Below are positions 18,101 through 25,174 of a stretch of 64,000 bases of DNA, piece by piece. The stretch spans positions 2,757,501 through 2,821,500 of the forward strand of contig NC_019684.1 of the NCBI RefSeq assembly GCF_000316645.1, in the 5' to 3' direction. The DNA comes from Nostoc sp. PCC 7524. GTDB lineage: Bacteria > Cyanobacteriota > Cyanobacteriia > Cyanobacteriales > Nostocaceae. The translations under genes and the position numbers were made by a program. Position 1 is the stretch's first letter. Each line of letters opens with the position of its first letter. The notes below the pieces were generated by a model that saw only the letters and a list, made by a program, of their open reading frames with translations, was not told the DNA's origin and did no database searches.

Positions 18101-18418
18101 ACAGGGGAAGTTGCAGTAGCAATGGAAACTGGGATTCAGCAGGTAGTGGAAGGGACAAATTTTGTGAATGACACCCGACACAACTTGAATGCGATTGTTT
18201 CTGCCACTGCGGAAATTAGCCAGCTAATTCAGCGCATTACGGAAGCCACTCAAAAACAAATGGAACAATCTGTTTCAGTAACTAATTCCATGAAAGATGT
18301 AGCAGCAATTGCAAACAAAACCTTTGGTGAATCCCAAGAAATTGCAGCTGTCTTCCAAGATTTATCAAATATGGCGCAAGAGTTATTAACAACTGCCAGT
18401 AAGTTCAAAGTGAATTAA
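15107..18418 (+). CDS. Methyl-accepting chemotaxis protein with four GAF domains, three cyanobacteriochrome-like (PixJ type)
   Basis: A 1103-residue receptor. GAF1 (about 55-205) lacks a chromophore cysteine. GAF2-4 each contain NDIYxxGxxPCHxEILEQFE, with the Cys at about residues 322, 505 and 688, that is, at a constant 183-residue spacing. This Cys-His is the bilin-attachment motif of cyanobacteriochromes; no DxCF second cysteine is seen (DSHL, DTYL and DTHL at that place). A HAMP-like segment starts near 787, and the MA signalling hairpin with its tip (TNVLALNAAIEATRAGEYGK) fills 850-1100. No transmembrane helices are visible, so it is probably cytoplasmic. The ATG has a GAGG box eight bases upstream. 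Light-dependent motility control is likely by analogy with PixJ/PtxD; bilin binding is inferred. Confidence 0.88.
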   Translation: MTIAYHNSHESDDLVSTVAPLEKPQDSVNLSHTSHNNAFSAIAQEFKTWRQQLQDITTQMRQASDMDAVLKVTVAKVRDKITCDRVLIYQFNSPDSGTVLAESRTLGWTPALGEILPGILFGLHTNQDYVEPITIDDVNQVQLTPYQKQLLDKFQIKASLSLPIVVAGKVWGLLAVNSCACARQWQEVEITLLSQVTTELTYRLQSFEFQKELQLQTQSKQAVAKVIDKILHISNIDKIFQTTTQEIRQLLKCDRVAVYHFNADWSGEFVAESVGNGWVKLVGPGIKTVWEDSHLQETQGGRYRHQESFVVNDIYKAGHFPCHLEILEQFEVKAYIIVPVFAGDKLWGLLAAYQNSGTRDWQEWELSFLNQIGLQFGVAIAHAEYLEQMRLQSEQLIQIAEQEKAFTKIVNRIRQASDVDTVFKTTTQDVRQSLRCDRVAVYQFKADWGGMFVAESVGQGWTKLVGPDIKTVLDDTYLQDTKGGRYVNGENFVVNDIYTIGLAPCHIEILEQFEAKAYIIVPIFFGEKLWGLLAAYQNSGSREWQSWEVNFLTQIASQFSLAKSQIDYLEQVRSKSDKLIQIAEQEKAFTKIVNRIRQALDLEEIFKVSTQEVRQLLRCDRVAVYRFNPDWSGEFIAESVGHNWVKLVGPDIKTVWEDTHLQETQGGRYAKGESFVVNDIYQAGHFPCHLEILEQFEVKAYVIVPIFFNEQLWGLFAAYQNSGTRDWEESQVTLLARIGDQLGLALQQTEYLQKLQTQSAQLAEAAARDKAATELLQQRSIQLLKAVRPALLGDLTVRAPITDDELGTIADAYNNTLQALRQIVLQVQSSSQKVAQTSSNSNTSLAGLNQLAKQQSDEITGALGEIQQMVNATQAVVNSAELVQLAVKQANQTVESGDAAMNQTVQAIQAIRETVAQTSKKIKRLGESSQKISKVVNLISSFATQTNVLALNAAIEATRAGEYGKGFAVVADEVRSLSRQSAAATIEIEKLVQEIQEETGEVAVAMETGIQQVVEGTNFVNDTRHNLNAIVSATAEISQLIQRITEATQKQMEQSVSVTNSMKDVAAIANKTFGESQEIAAVFQDLSNMAQELLTTASKFKVN

Positions 18419-18420
18419 AA

Positions 18421-18540
18421 ATTAGGGAGTTGGGAGTAGAAAGTTGGGAGTAGAAAGTTGGAAGTTGAGGAAAACCCAATCCCCATTCCCCAATTCCCAA
18501 TTCCCATTCCCTATTCCCCATTCCCCATTCCCCACTTCCC
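18421..18540. repeat. Heptanucleotide repeats between receptor and CheA genes
   Basis: Runs of (GTTGGGA)n/(AGAAAGT) and then (TTCCCCA)n fill the 128-base spacer. No ribosome-binding site is recognisable before the CheA ATG, because this repeat replaces the usual leader. Confidence 0.8.
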
Positions 18541-18546
18541 CATATT

Positions 18547-21500
18547 ATGATTACCAACACTGAAATTCGTGAACAGGGCTATATTTATTTCCTAGCAGAA
18601 GCCCCAGACTTATTAGAAACTATTGAACAGGAATTATTAAGTTTATCGGAAAGTCATTGCATAGCCACAGTACATAACTTAATGCGGGCAACCCATACGA
18701 TTAAAGGTGGTGCTGCTACTGTTGGGCTAGAGATAATTAAGATGATTGCCCACTCTTTAGAAGATGTGTTTAAGTCTCTCTATAACCCAGATGTCATCAT
18801 AGATTCTGAACTACAAACGCTGTTACATCAAGCTTATGAATGCTTGAATTTAGCATTAAAAGCAGAATTCTCAGGGGGTGTAATTAATGATGAAGGACTC
18901 TTACAACGAGCAACTTCAGTATTTGCCCAAATTCAAACCAAATTAGGTGACGCATTTGGTGATGATAGCCATATACCTACTTCTGAAGAATTGGGATTTG
19001 ATATTGTACAATCTATATTTGATACTGGTGTTAAACAACGTTTAGAAAGTATCGCTGAGGCTATTAAAAACACCTCAAATCAAACAGAATTCATCGAGTT
19101 TTTAACTTCCCAATCCGAGGTATTTCTGGGTTTGGCAGAGTCTTTAAATTTACCTGGTTTTGGAGAAATTGCTCAAACAATACTGGCAGCATTGCAAGCA
19201 AATCCGACTCAAGTACACCAGATCGCAGAGATTGCTTTGGCCAATTTGCAGCAAGCAAAACAAGAAATTTTAGCAGGCGATCGCACCCGTGGTGGCGAAC
19301 CTACTGCGGCTTTACAACAACTCACATTAGCCCCAGAAGCAACAAATACCCACACTGTAAATGCTCCATCTTTAGATAGAGAAGAGGAATTTTATCAATT
19401 TTTAACAACATCTGGTAATAATAAAAATGAATGTATTAAACCTATCACAGCTAAATTTTACTTAAAAGTGATTCGCTATATTTTCGGATGGTTTAATCAC
19501 GAAATGGCAATACCAGAATCAGAATTATCTCTGGATATGTTGATTACCAATCATGAAGGTGAAACTTTTCTAAGTTATGTTGATAGCTGGCTGAATCAAT
19601 TCCTAGAGTTTATTCGCAGTGATGATGATAGCGAAAGCTTATGTATTTATCGGCAAGGGATGATTTCAATTATCCTTTTGGCAGTTGCTAAATTCCAGTA
19701 TTCCACTAAAAAATCTGACCATAGTATTCCTTTTATCCAAGCATTACAAAATAAAATTAGTTTACTAGCCGCAGAATATAAAAAACATCCTCCTGTGTCT
19801 GCCGAGGAAAAAAATTGGTCTGACAGTCCTGATTTACAAAAACTGTTATTGCTGAAAGAGATAGCCAAACCTCAATCTATGATTAATGACAACCTCCTAG
19901 AAACCATCTGGGGAGGAGAAACTAATCAAAACTCATCTGAGGATTTAGAGATTCAATCAGATGAGCAAGTTAATGCTGATGATAGTGAAAAATCTTTAGT
20001 TGTTAGTGAGCAAATAAGTACAGAAATCACAGAGACAGCAATTGATGTTGTGAATGAGCAAATAGACGATAAAGAAGAGAAATCTTTATCTTACCAACAA
20101 AAGAAAAATCAACAAAGCTCATTAATTCGTGTTGATGTAGAGGGACTCCAACGGATTAATTACCTGGCTGGTGAATCATTAATTTACCAAAAACGGCGCA
20201 CATTAAATGACGAACAAACACAAGAAATTTTGGAAAGACTTTTGCAGCAACTGAGCAGACATCAAGAAACCTTAAATCAGTTACGTGATTTACCATTACA
20301 GATGCACAATCTTACTTCAGAATCTAGCCAAGATTTTGCATCGGTGAAGTTTGATGCCTTAGAAATGGATGTCTATACAGAATTTCATTTAACATTACAC
20401 GAAGCCATAGAAGAGACACTGCAATTACAAGAGACGACAGAATCAATTGATTTACTTCTTAAGCAAGCTACCCAAATCAATGACAAGCAACAAAAATTGG
20501 CTTTGACGATGATCGATAATTTAGTCGAAGCCAGAATGCTACCTTTAGGTAATATTTTAAATCGCCTTCCCCAGATGGTGAAGAAACTGGGTAATGTCTA
20601 TCAAAAATCAGTGGAATTGCGACTCACTGGTACAGGCTTACTGATAGATAAGGCGATCGCCGAAAAAATTTACGATCCCATCTTACAATTAGTGCGTAAT
20701 GCTTTTGACCACGGTATTGAATCCCCCCAACTTCGCCGGGAACGCGGTAAACCAGAACAGGGTGTAATTGAAATCTGTGCCTATCATCAAGGTAGTCAGA
20801 CAGTCATTGAGGTGAGAGATGATGGACAGGGATTGAATTTAGACAAGATTTGCAAAAAAGCTAGTGAACTAAAATTAAATCCAGCAAATGATCGCTGGCA
20901 GGAATCAGATTTATTAGATGTCATGTTTGCACCAGGATTTTCTACTGCTGATCAGGTGAGTGAAATTTCTGGAAGAGGAATGGGCTTGGAGATTGTCCGT
21001 TCTCAATTGCAAACACTTAACGGCTCAATTTCGGTGCAATCTTTGCCCAATCAAGGCACAACATTTATCCTCAAAATTCCTTTCTCTATGACTACCGACC
21101 AATTAATGTTAGTCCAAGCTGGTGGTACTATTTACGCTTTATTACTAGATAGTATCGAAAAAATTGTCATTCCCTCATCGCAACAAATCCAAGAATTTGA
21201 AGGCAAAAAAGTTCTGCACTGGCACCCAGAGAATGATGAAACTATGGTCAGCCTCTATCAACTATCAGAGTTAATGTCTTATAATAATTCCTTTCCTCAC
21301 AGGGTCAATAATCAAAATTTACTACCTGACACTAACACAGAAGTGATGAATAATCCTGTGTTAGTGTTGAGGCGTAATCATGGTGTTTTTGCTTTAGAAG
21401 TTGACCAAATTATTGGTGAACAGGAATTAGTCATCAGACCTTTAGGAAATGCGATCGCTCCACCAAAATACATATATGGTTGTAGTAGCTTGGCTAATGG

Positions 21501-22122
21501 AACCTTAATTTTAGTAATTGATGGTGCTTTATTACTCCAGTCTGTAGAAATGCAAGCCACACTAGATAGTGATGCTTTACCAGGAGATAATTCGGCAAAT
21601 AATCAAGCCTTACCAGTGTCAGAGTCTACTCTGAAACCAATACCACTATTGGCTGCTTCTAAACCTACAAACCTTGTAAAAGAAGCCCCCAGCCAATCTA
21701 TAGAAGCGCCTTACAAATCATCAATAGTAGTTTTAGTAGTAGATGATGCTATTAGCCTGCGTCAAACTGTTTCGTTAACACTACAAAAATCTGGTTATCA
21801 AGTCATACAAGCACAGAATGGGATAGAAGCTTTAGAACAATTACACCGACACCCTGAGATTCAGATAGTGATTTCAGATTTAGAAATGCCGCGCATGAAT
21901 GGGTTTGAATTATTAAGTAATATTCGACAAAACCCCAATGTGTCCAAATTACCTATAGTGATTCTCACTTCTCGCAGTGCCGAAAAACATCGTCAACTGG
22001 CTCAAGAATTAGGAGCTCAAGGTTACTTAACTAAGCCTTATTTAGAACATGAATTGCTAGCTACAATTGAGAAATTAATGAATACAGTTAAACAGAATTC
22101 AAATCAGTTAGTTACTGCGTAG
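18547..22122 (+). CDS. CheA-type hybrid histidine kinase (PixL type)
   Basis: A 1191-residue kinase. The N-terminal Hpt domain carries the phosphorylatable His at residue 50 (RATHTIKGGAATVG). A long acidic linker follows, then the dimerisation and HATPase core with the N-box near residue 717 (LVRNAFDHGIESPQLRRERG) and the G-boxes VRDDGQGLNLDKIC and GRGMGLEIVRSQL. A CheW-like domain follows, and a C-terminal receiver at about 1060-1185 (VLVVDDAISLRQ; phosphoacceptor Asp in VISDLEMPRMNG; Lys in YLTKPYLE). The attached receiver distinguishes it from classical CheA and fits PixL/HmpE-type kinases. It ends the five-gene cluster. A region of about 250 residues after the Hpt domain has no domain I recognise. 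Confidence 0.92.
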   Translation: MITNTEIREQGYIYFLAEAPDLLETIEQELLSLSESHCIATVHNLMRATHTIKGGAATVGLEIIKMIAHSLEDVFKSLYNPDVIIDSELQTLLHQAYECLNLALKAEFSGGVINDEGLLQRATSVFAQIQTKLGDAFGDDSHIPTSEELGFDIVQSIFDTGVKQRLESIAEAIKNTSNQTEFIEFLTSQSEVFLGLAESLNLPGFGEIAQTILAALQANPTQVHQIAEIALANLQQAKQEILAGDRTRGGEPTAALQQLTLAPEATNTHTVNAPSLDREEEFYQFLTTSGNNKNECIKPITAKFYLKVIRYIFGWFNHEMAIPESELSLDMLITNHEGETFLSYVDSWLNQFLEFIRSDDDSESLCIYRQGMISIILLAVAKFQYSTKKSDHSIPFIQALQNKISLLAAEYKKHPPVSAEEKNWSDSPDLQKLLLLKEIAKPQSMINDNLLETIWGGETNQNSSEDLEIQSDEQVNADDSEKSLVVSEQISTEITETAIDVVNEQIDDKEEKSLSYQQKKNQQSSLIRVDVEGLQRINYLAGESLIYQKRRTLNDEQTQEILERLLQQLSRHQETLNQLRDLPLQMHNLTSESSQDFASVKFDALEMDVYTEFHLTLHEAIEETLQLQETTESIDLLLKQATQINDKQQKLALTMIDNLVEARMLPLGNILNRLPQMVKKLGNVYQKSVELRLTGTGLLIDKAIAEKIYDPILQLVRNAFDHGIESPQLRRERGKPEQGVIEICAYHQGSQTVIEVRDDGQGLNLDKICKKASELKLNPANDRWQESDLLDVMFAPGFSTADQVSEISGRGMGLEIVRSQLQTLNGSISVQSLPNQGTTFILKIPFSMTTDQLMLVQAGGTIYALLLDSIEKIVIPSSQQIQEFEGKKVLHWHPENDETMVSLYQLSELMSYNNSFPHRVNNQNLLPDTNTEVMNNPVLVLRRNHGVFALEVDQIIGEQELVIRPLGNAIAPPKYIYGCSSLANGTLILVIDGALLLQSVEMQATLDSDALPGDNSANNQALPVSESTLKPIPLLAASKPTNLVKEAPSQSIEAPYKSSIVVLVVDDAISLRQTVSLTLQKSGYQVIQAQNGIEALEQLHRHPEIQIVISDLEMPRMNGFELLSNIRQNPNVSKLPIVILTSRSAEKHRQLAQELGAQGYLTKPYLEHELLATIEKLMNTVKQNSNQLVTA

Positions 22123-22239
22123 CTATTTAAACAAGACTTACGTAACTGGCATATTAGTAGGGTGCGTCAGACGGCTCGAATGCTGTCAATAAACAGATAC
22201 TTGATATCTAACGCATCCTACTGGCTTGCCACGCCACTA

Positions 22240-22275
22240 CGCAGATAATTTTAGAAATCAAATCGGATTGCTATA
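22240..22275. repeat. Right-end fragment of the TATAG-ended MITE family
   Basis: The sequence GCAGATAATTTTAGAAATCA, followed by AATCGGATTGCTATA, matches the right end of the complete copy at 52394-52546. Only the terminal part is present here; the left part of this spacer is a different repeat (GTAGGGTGCGTCAG type). Confidence 0.7.
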
Positions 22276-22280
22276 TCCTC

Positions 22281-23387
22281 CTAACTGAGATAACAATGGC
22301 AATCTGGCTTGTCGATTAATGACTCAACGAGGGAGTTTAGAGCAGTAGCAGCTAGTAAGCCGCCACCAATAGTCCCTTCAATAGTGATAAAGGGTATATT
22401 TTGCTGCGTTAGTTGCCGCTTGGCGGCGGGAGCATGACTAAAGCCTATGGGCATCCCAATTACTAGGGAGGGTTGAATTTTTTGCTGCTGAATCAGTGTA
22501 CAGACTGTTAGTAATACTGAAGGAGTATAACCAATTACTAATATACAACCTTCATTTACTTGCTCTAATCTGCCTTGCCATTCCTGATGTTGCCAGAATT
22601 CTTGTTCGGCTTCTGTGACAGTATTAACGTGGGGATTGTCAATTAAATTTGTTACTTGGCAGCCTAGATGAGCTAATCGAGTTTGATCTACAGCTGCCGC
22701 AATGGTGGGAATGTCCACCACTATGTCGCAACCAGCAGCAAGGGCGACTCGACTAGCTGCAATTGCGCCCTGACTGACTCTAACAAAAGACACTAAGCTG
22801 ACATCACCACAAGCCAAAACTAACTGAGAAATTAAATGTTGTTCTATCTCGGAACGGTTGGATAAATCCGGGAGTAAGTGGTGCAAAGATTCTGCAAACA
22901 CTTCTGAGTGAGTGTGAACCTCTGCGTCTAAGCCATGCCAAAGTTTTTCTAAACTACCCAATCCAGTTTGGGTTTCTACTTCTAATAACTTGAGTTGGGC
23001 TAATACTTCTGCCTGTAGAATTTGACAATGGCGATCGCGCCCTAATAATCCTTCTAAGGCTGCGGCTGTTTGGCGCAGTTGGGAAATTTGCTGTATTACC
23101 GCCCGATACTGTTGTTGTAATTGCGCCATTAAATTAGGGTTGGTATTTAATTCTGGTTCTACCTCTAGAATTTGGCGAATGTGGTTGAGTTGGAAACCTT
23201 GCTGCTTCAGTGCCATAATCCGTTGCAGCCTCATCACATCGGTTTCGGTGTAGAGACGATAATTACTAGGCGATCGCACTGGCTGGGGCAGTAAACCTAA
23301 CTCATGGTAATGTCGTACCATCCGGGGTGTAATTCCACCTCCTACAGCTCGTGTCAGTTCTTTAATCGTCAAACAACCAGAGTTCAT
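22281..23387 (-). CDS. coaR: CoaR-type cobalt-responsive MerR regulator with precorrin-8X methylmutase-like domain
   Basis: A 368-residue fusion of an N-terminal MerR DNA-binding domain (LTIKELTRAVGGGITPRMVR and HYHELGLLPQPVRSPSNYRL) with a C-terminal CbiC/CobH-like domain (GCDIVVDIPTIAAAVDQTRL, LVIGMPIGFSHAPAAKRQL). The C terminus has the Cys363-His364-Cys365 motif (PDCHCYLS) known to be needed for cobalt sensing in Synechocystis CoaR. CoaR activates the cobalt exporter gene coaT. Normally coaR and coaT are divergent neighbours; here two other genes lie between them and the upstream one ends only three bases before this ATG, so coaR probably shares their transcript. Confidence 0.92.
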   Translation of the reverse strand: MNSGCLTIKELTRAVGGGITPRMVRHYHELGLLPQPVRSPSNYRLYTETDVMRLQRIMALKQQGFQLNHIRQILEVEPELNTNPNLMAQLQQQYRAVIQQISQLRQTAAALEGLLGRDRHCQILQAEVLAQLKLLEVETQTGLGSLEKLWHGLDAEVHTHSEVFAESLHHLLPDLSNRSEIEQHLISQLVLACGDVSLVSFVRVSQGAIAASRVALAAGCDIVVDIPTIAAAVDQTRLAHLGCQVTNLIDNPHVNTVTEAEQEFWQHQEWQGRLEQVNEGCILVIGYTPSVLLTVCTLIQQQKIQPSLVIGMPIGFSHAPAAKRQLTQQNIPFITIEGTIGGGLLAATALNSLVESLIDKPDCHCYLS

Positions 23388-23390
23388 AAT

Positions 23391-23936
23391 TTACCCTAAC
23401 AACCCCAAAATTCTTTGTAATTCTCCACAAGCAGCCTGAAGTGATGGCGGTGCATTAGCATCTAAACTTCCCTGACGACATTTATCTGCCAAGTTCTCAA
23501 CATCGGGTTTACAAGCTGATTCATTATGAGGAAATTTTGCATATACTGTTTCTTCATTAACAGTCTCTCCTTGTAAATAATGAATCCAAGTTTCAATGTT
23601 TCTTTTTGGTACAAATATGGCTATAGCTTCATCAGTTTCACGAGATTTTTGTAAATCTTTGATGAGTGCATCGTTTAATTGCTTCAGCCTGTCTTCTACA
23701 TTTTTTGTATCTGCATCAATTAAAACAACTAACATTCCTGAAATATAATTTTTACTACGAAATGCTTTTACTTCTGCGGCATAGCTTTCTCTAACAAATT
23801 GCTCTCCTGCACCTTTTGGACAAAATCTAGTTCTAATATTTCCTGTAAAACCTCTTTGTTTAAGAAAATAACGAGCGAAAACTTCTTGTTGTCTATCTTC
23901 ACACAAGATAACAATCTGTATCCTACGCTGACTCAT
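23391..23936 (-). CDS. TOPRIM/RloB-like putative nuclease, partner of the ATPase
   Basis: A 181-residue protein. TOPRIM-like acidic motifs are visible: VILCEDRQQEVFARYFLKQR, VVLIDADTKNVEDRL (DxD), and FVPKRNIETWIHYL, which suggests the RloB / DUF4276-type family. Such proteins accompany OLD-like or RloA-like ATPases in abortive-infection modules. The ATG at 23936 (MSQRRIQ) overlaps the end of the ATPase gene by 14 bases, a sign of translational coupling. A start at 23954 is possible but less likely. Nuclease activity and a defence role are inferred; the motifs have not been checked by search. Confidence 0.65.
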   Translation of the reverse strand: MSQRRIQIVILCEDRQQEVFARYFLKQRGFTGNIRTRFCPKGAGEQFVRESYAAEVKAFRSKNYISGMLVVLIDADTKNVEDRLKQLNDALIKDLQKSRETDEAIAIFVPKRNIETWIHYLQGETVNEETVYAKFPHNESACKPDVENLADKCRQGSLDANAPPSLQAACGELQRILGLLG

Positions 23937-25041
23937 GCAGCCATCCCCGCGCAATTAATTCTGAAATTGGCAAGCTAACATCAACAGCAGCTTCATTACT
24001 AATTTTTTTCACACGTACAGGAGCATTACTTTGACGCTCAAACCAATAACCTATAGGCGATGCTAGAAGATAATTAATGAGTTCAGGATGGTGAGAGATG
24101 AGCAAAGCCTGCATTTTTTTCTCGCTACAAAAATCATAAAGCTGAGTTAACCAAGGTTGAATTTCTGGGAGGGCTAAAAAATTTTCTGGTTCATCTATAC
24201 ATAATGTATAGTCTTCAGATTGAGTACAATAAACCAGCGTATATAAAGCTAACAAAGCTTTCTGCCCATCTGATAATTCTCCAAGGTAATAATCAATTAT
24301 TGTTTTTCGGTTTTCACTAGATGTAAATTTTAATTTCAAAGCACGATAGTTATCACTGAACTGTTCAAATTTCAAACTTGAAAAATTGTCCAATACATTC
24401 TTTAGAACGTTAATTATTTCAGCTACTTTTCCCTGATCTTGTGAAATATAGCGATACCAAGCCACAAAATTTTCCATTTTAGGACTCAAGATTTTTTGTT
24501 CTTGATCACTACCATCAAGCATCAACGACGGAATTATTTGTACAATGATAAATCGCTCTATGCGGTATTTGAACCAAGTTAATTTTGTGTTATCATTACG
24601 TGGTTGTAATAAAGATAAAACTGACTGGGAAAAATCAAAGGGGTATTTTGGGCTTGGTGAGTAATTATCATCGAATATTTCTACTTCACCTTGTTCATAT
24701 TTTATTAAAGGTTGCTGCTCATACCATAGGCGTTCATAGTGAATACGGCTTTTGTTTTGATGATGCTCAATTGCTAGTTCATATTTGTAATTTCCTTGAT
24801 TCCCAGCTACTTCTATCTCAAAACGTTGAATTGATAAATTCTGCCAACGAGTACATTGAAAAATAGGAAAAACTGCTTCTATTTGATGACCACCAATTAC
24901 AAAAAGTTGCAGTCTCCGCAAAGCGTCAAAAACAGTTGATTTACCTGAACCATTACCGCCAAGAAATAAATTAATTGCATCAAAGTTAAGTTCAAAATTC
25001 ACCAAGCATCGAAAGTTATCAATATAAATTCGTTTTAACAT
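23923..25041 (-). CDS. AAA/OLD-like ATPase (RloA/AAA_21 type)
   Basis: A 372-residue SMC/ABC-like ATPase. Walker A is in LFLGGNGSGKSTVFDALRRL near the N terminus, the signature-like LSDGQKALLAL is near residue 270, Walker B is in TLCIDEPENFLALPEI, and a switch His in LLISHHPELI. The overall form is that of AAA_21/RloA-type ATPases paired with a small TOPRIM-like protein, as in several anti-phage modules (compare PARIS and AbiL-type pairs). It begins 78 bases from the cobalt-responsive operator of coaT on the opposite strand, and its transcript should continue through the partner gene into coaR. Function in defence is inferred from the pairing. Confidence 0.8.
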   Translation of the reverse strand: MLKRIYIDNFRCLVNFELNFDAINLFLGGNGSGKSTVFDALRRLQLFVIGGHQIEAVFPIFQCTRWQNLSIQRFEIEVAGNQGNYKYELAIEHHQNKSRIHYERLWYEQQPLIKYEQGEVEIFDDNYSPSPKYPFDFSQSVLSLLQPRNDNTKLTWFKYRIERFIIVQIIPSLMLDGSDQEQKILSPKMENFVAWYRYISQDQGKVAEIINVLKNVLDNFSSLKFEQFSDNYRALKLKFTSSENRKTIIDYYLGELSDGQKALLALYTLVYCTQSEDYTLCIDEPENFLALPEIQPWLTQLYDFCSEKKMQALLISHHPELINYLLASPIGYWFERQSNAPVRVKKISNEAAVDVSLPISELIARGWLHESA

Positions 25042-25115
25042 ATACTTTTCCTCCCTATGCAGAAGTTTATAAGAATTTTGTTGTATCTACTACCCTTTTT
25101 TCTATATCCATACTC

Positions 25116-25147
25116 TTGACCTTAACATTAATGTCAAGGTTTAGCGT
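25116..25147 (+). promoter_or_regulatory. MerR/CoaR-type operator-promoter of coaT
   Basis: An 11+11-base inverted repeat, ACCTTAACATT (25119-25129) / AATGTCAAGGT (25130-25140), has ten of eleven matching pairs. It overlaps a -35 box TTGACC (25116-25121) and is followed by TAGCGT (25142-25147) as a possible -10 after a 20-base spacer. The long spacer with a palindrome between the boxes is the hallmark of MerR-family promoters. It lies 28 bases before coaT, so cobalt-bound CoaR probably acts here. Confidence 0.75.
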
Positions 25148-25174
25148 GAGAGTAGTCGTAATTATGCAACTGTT

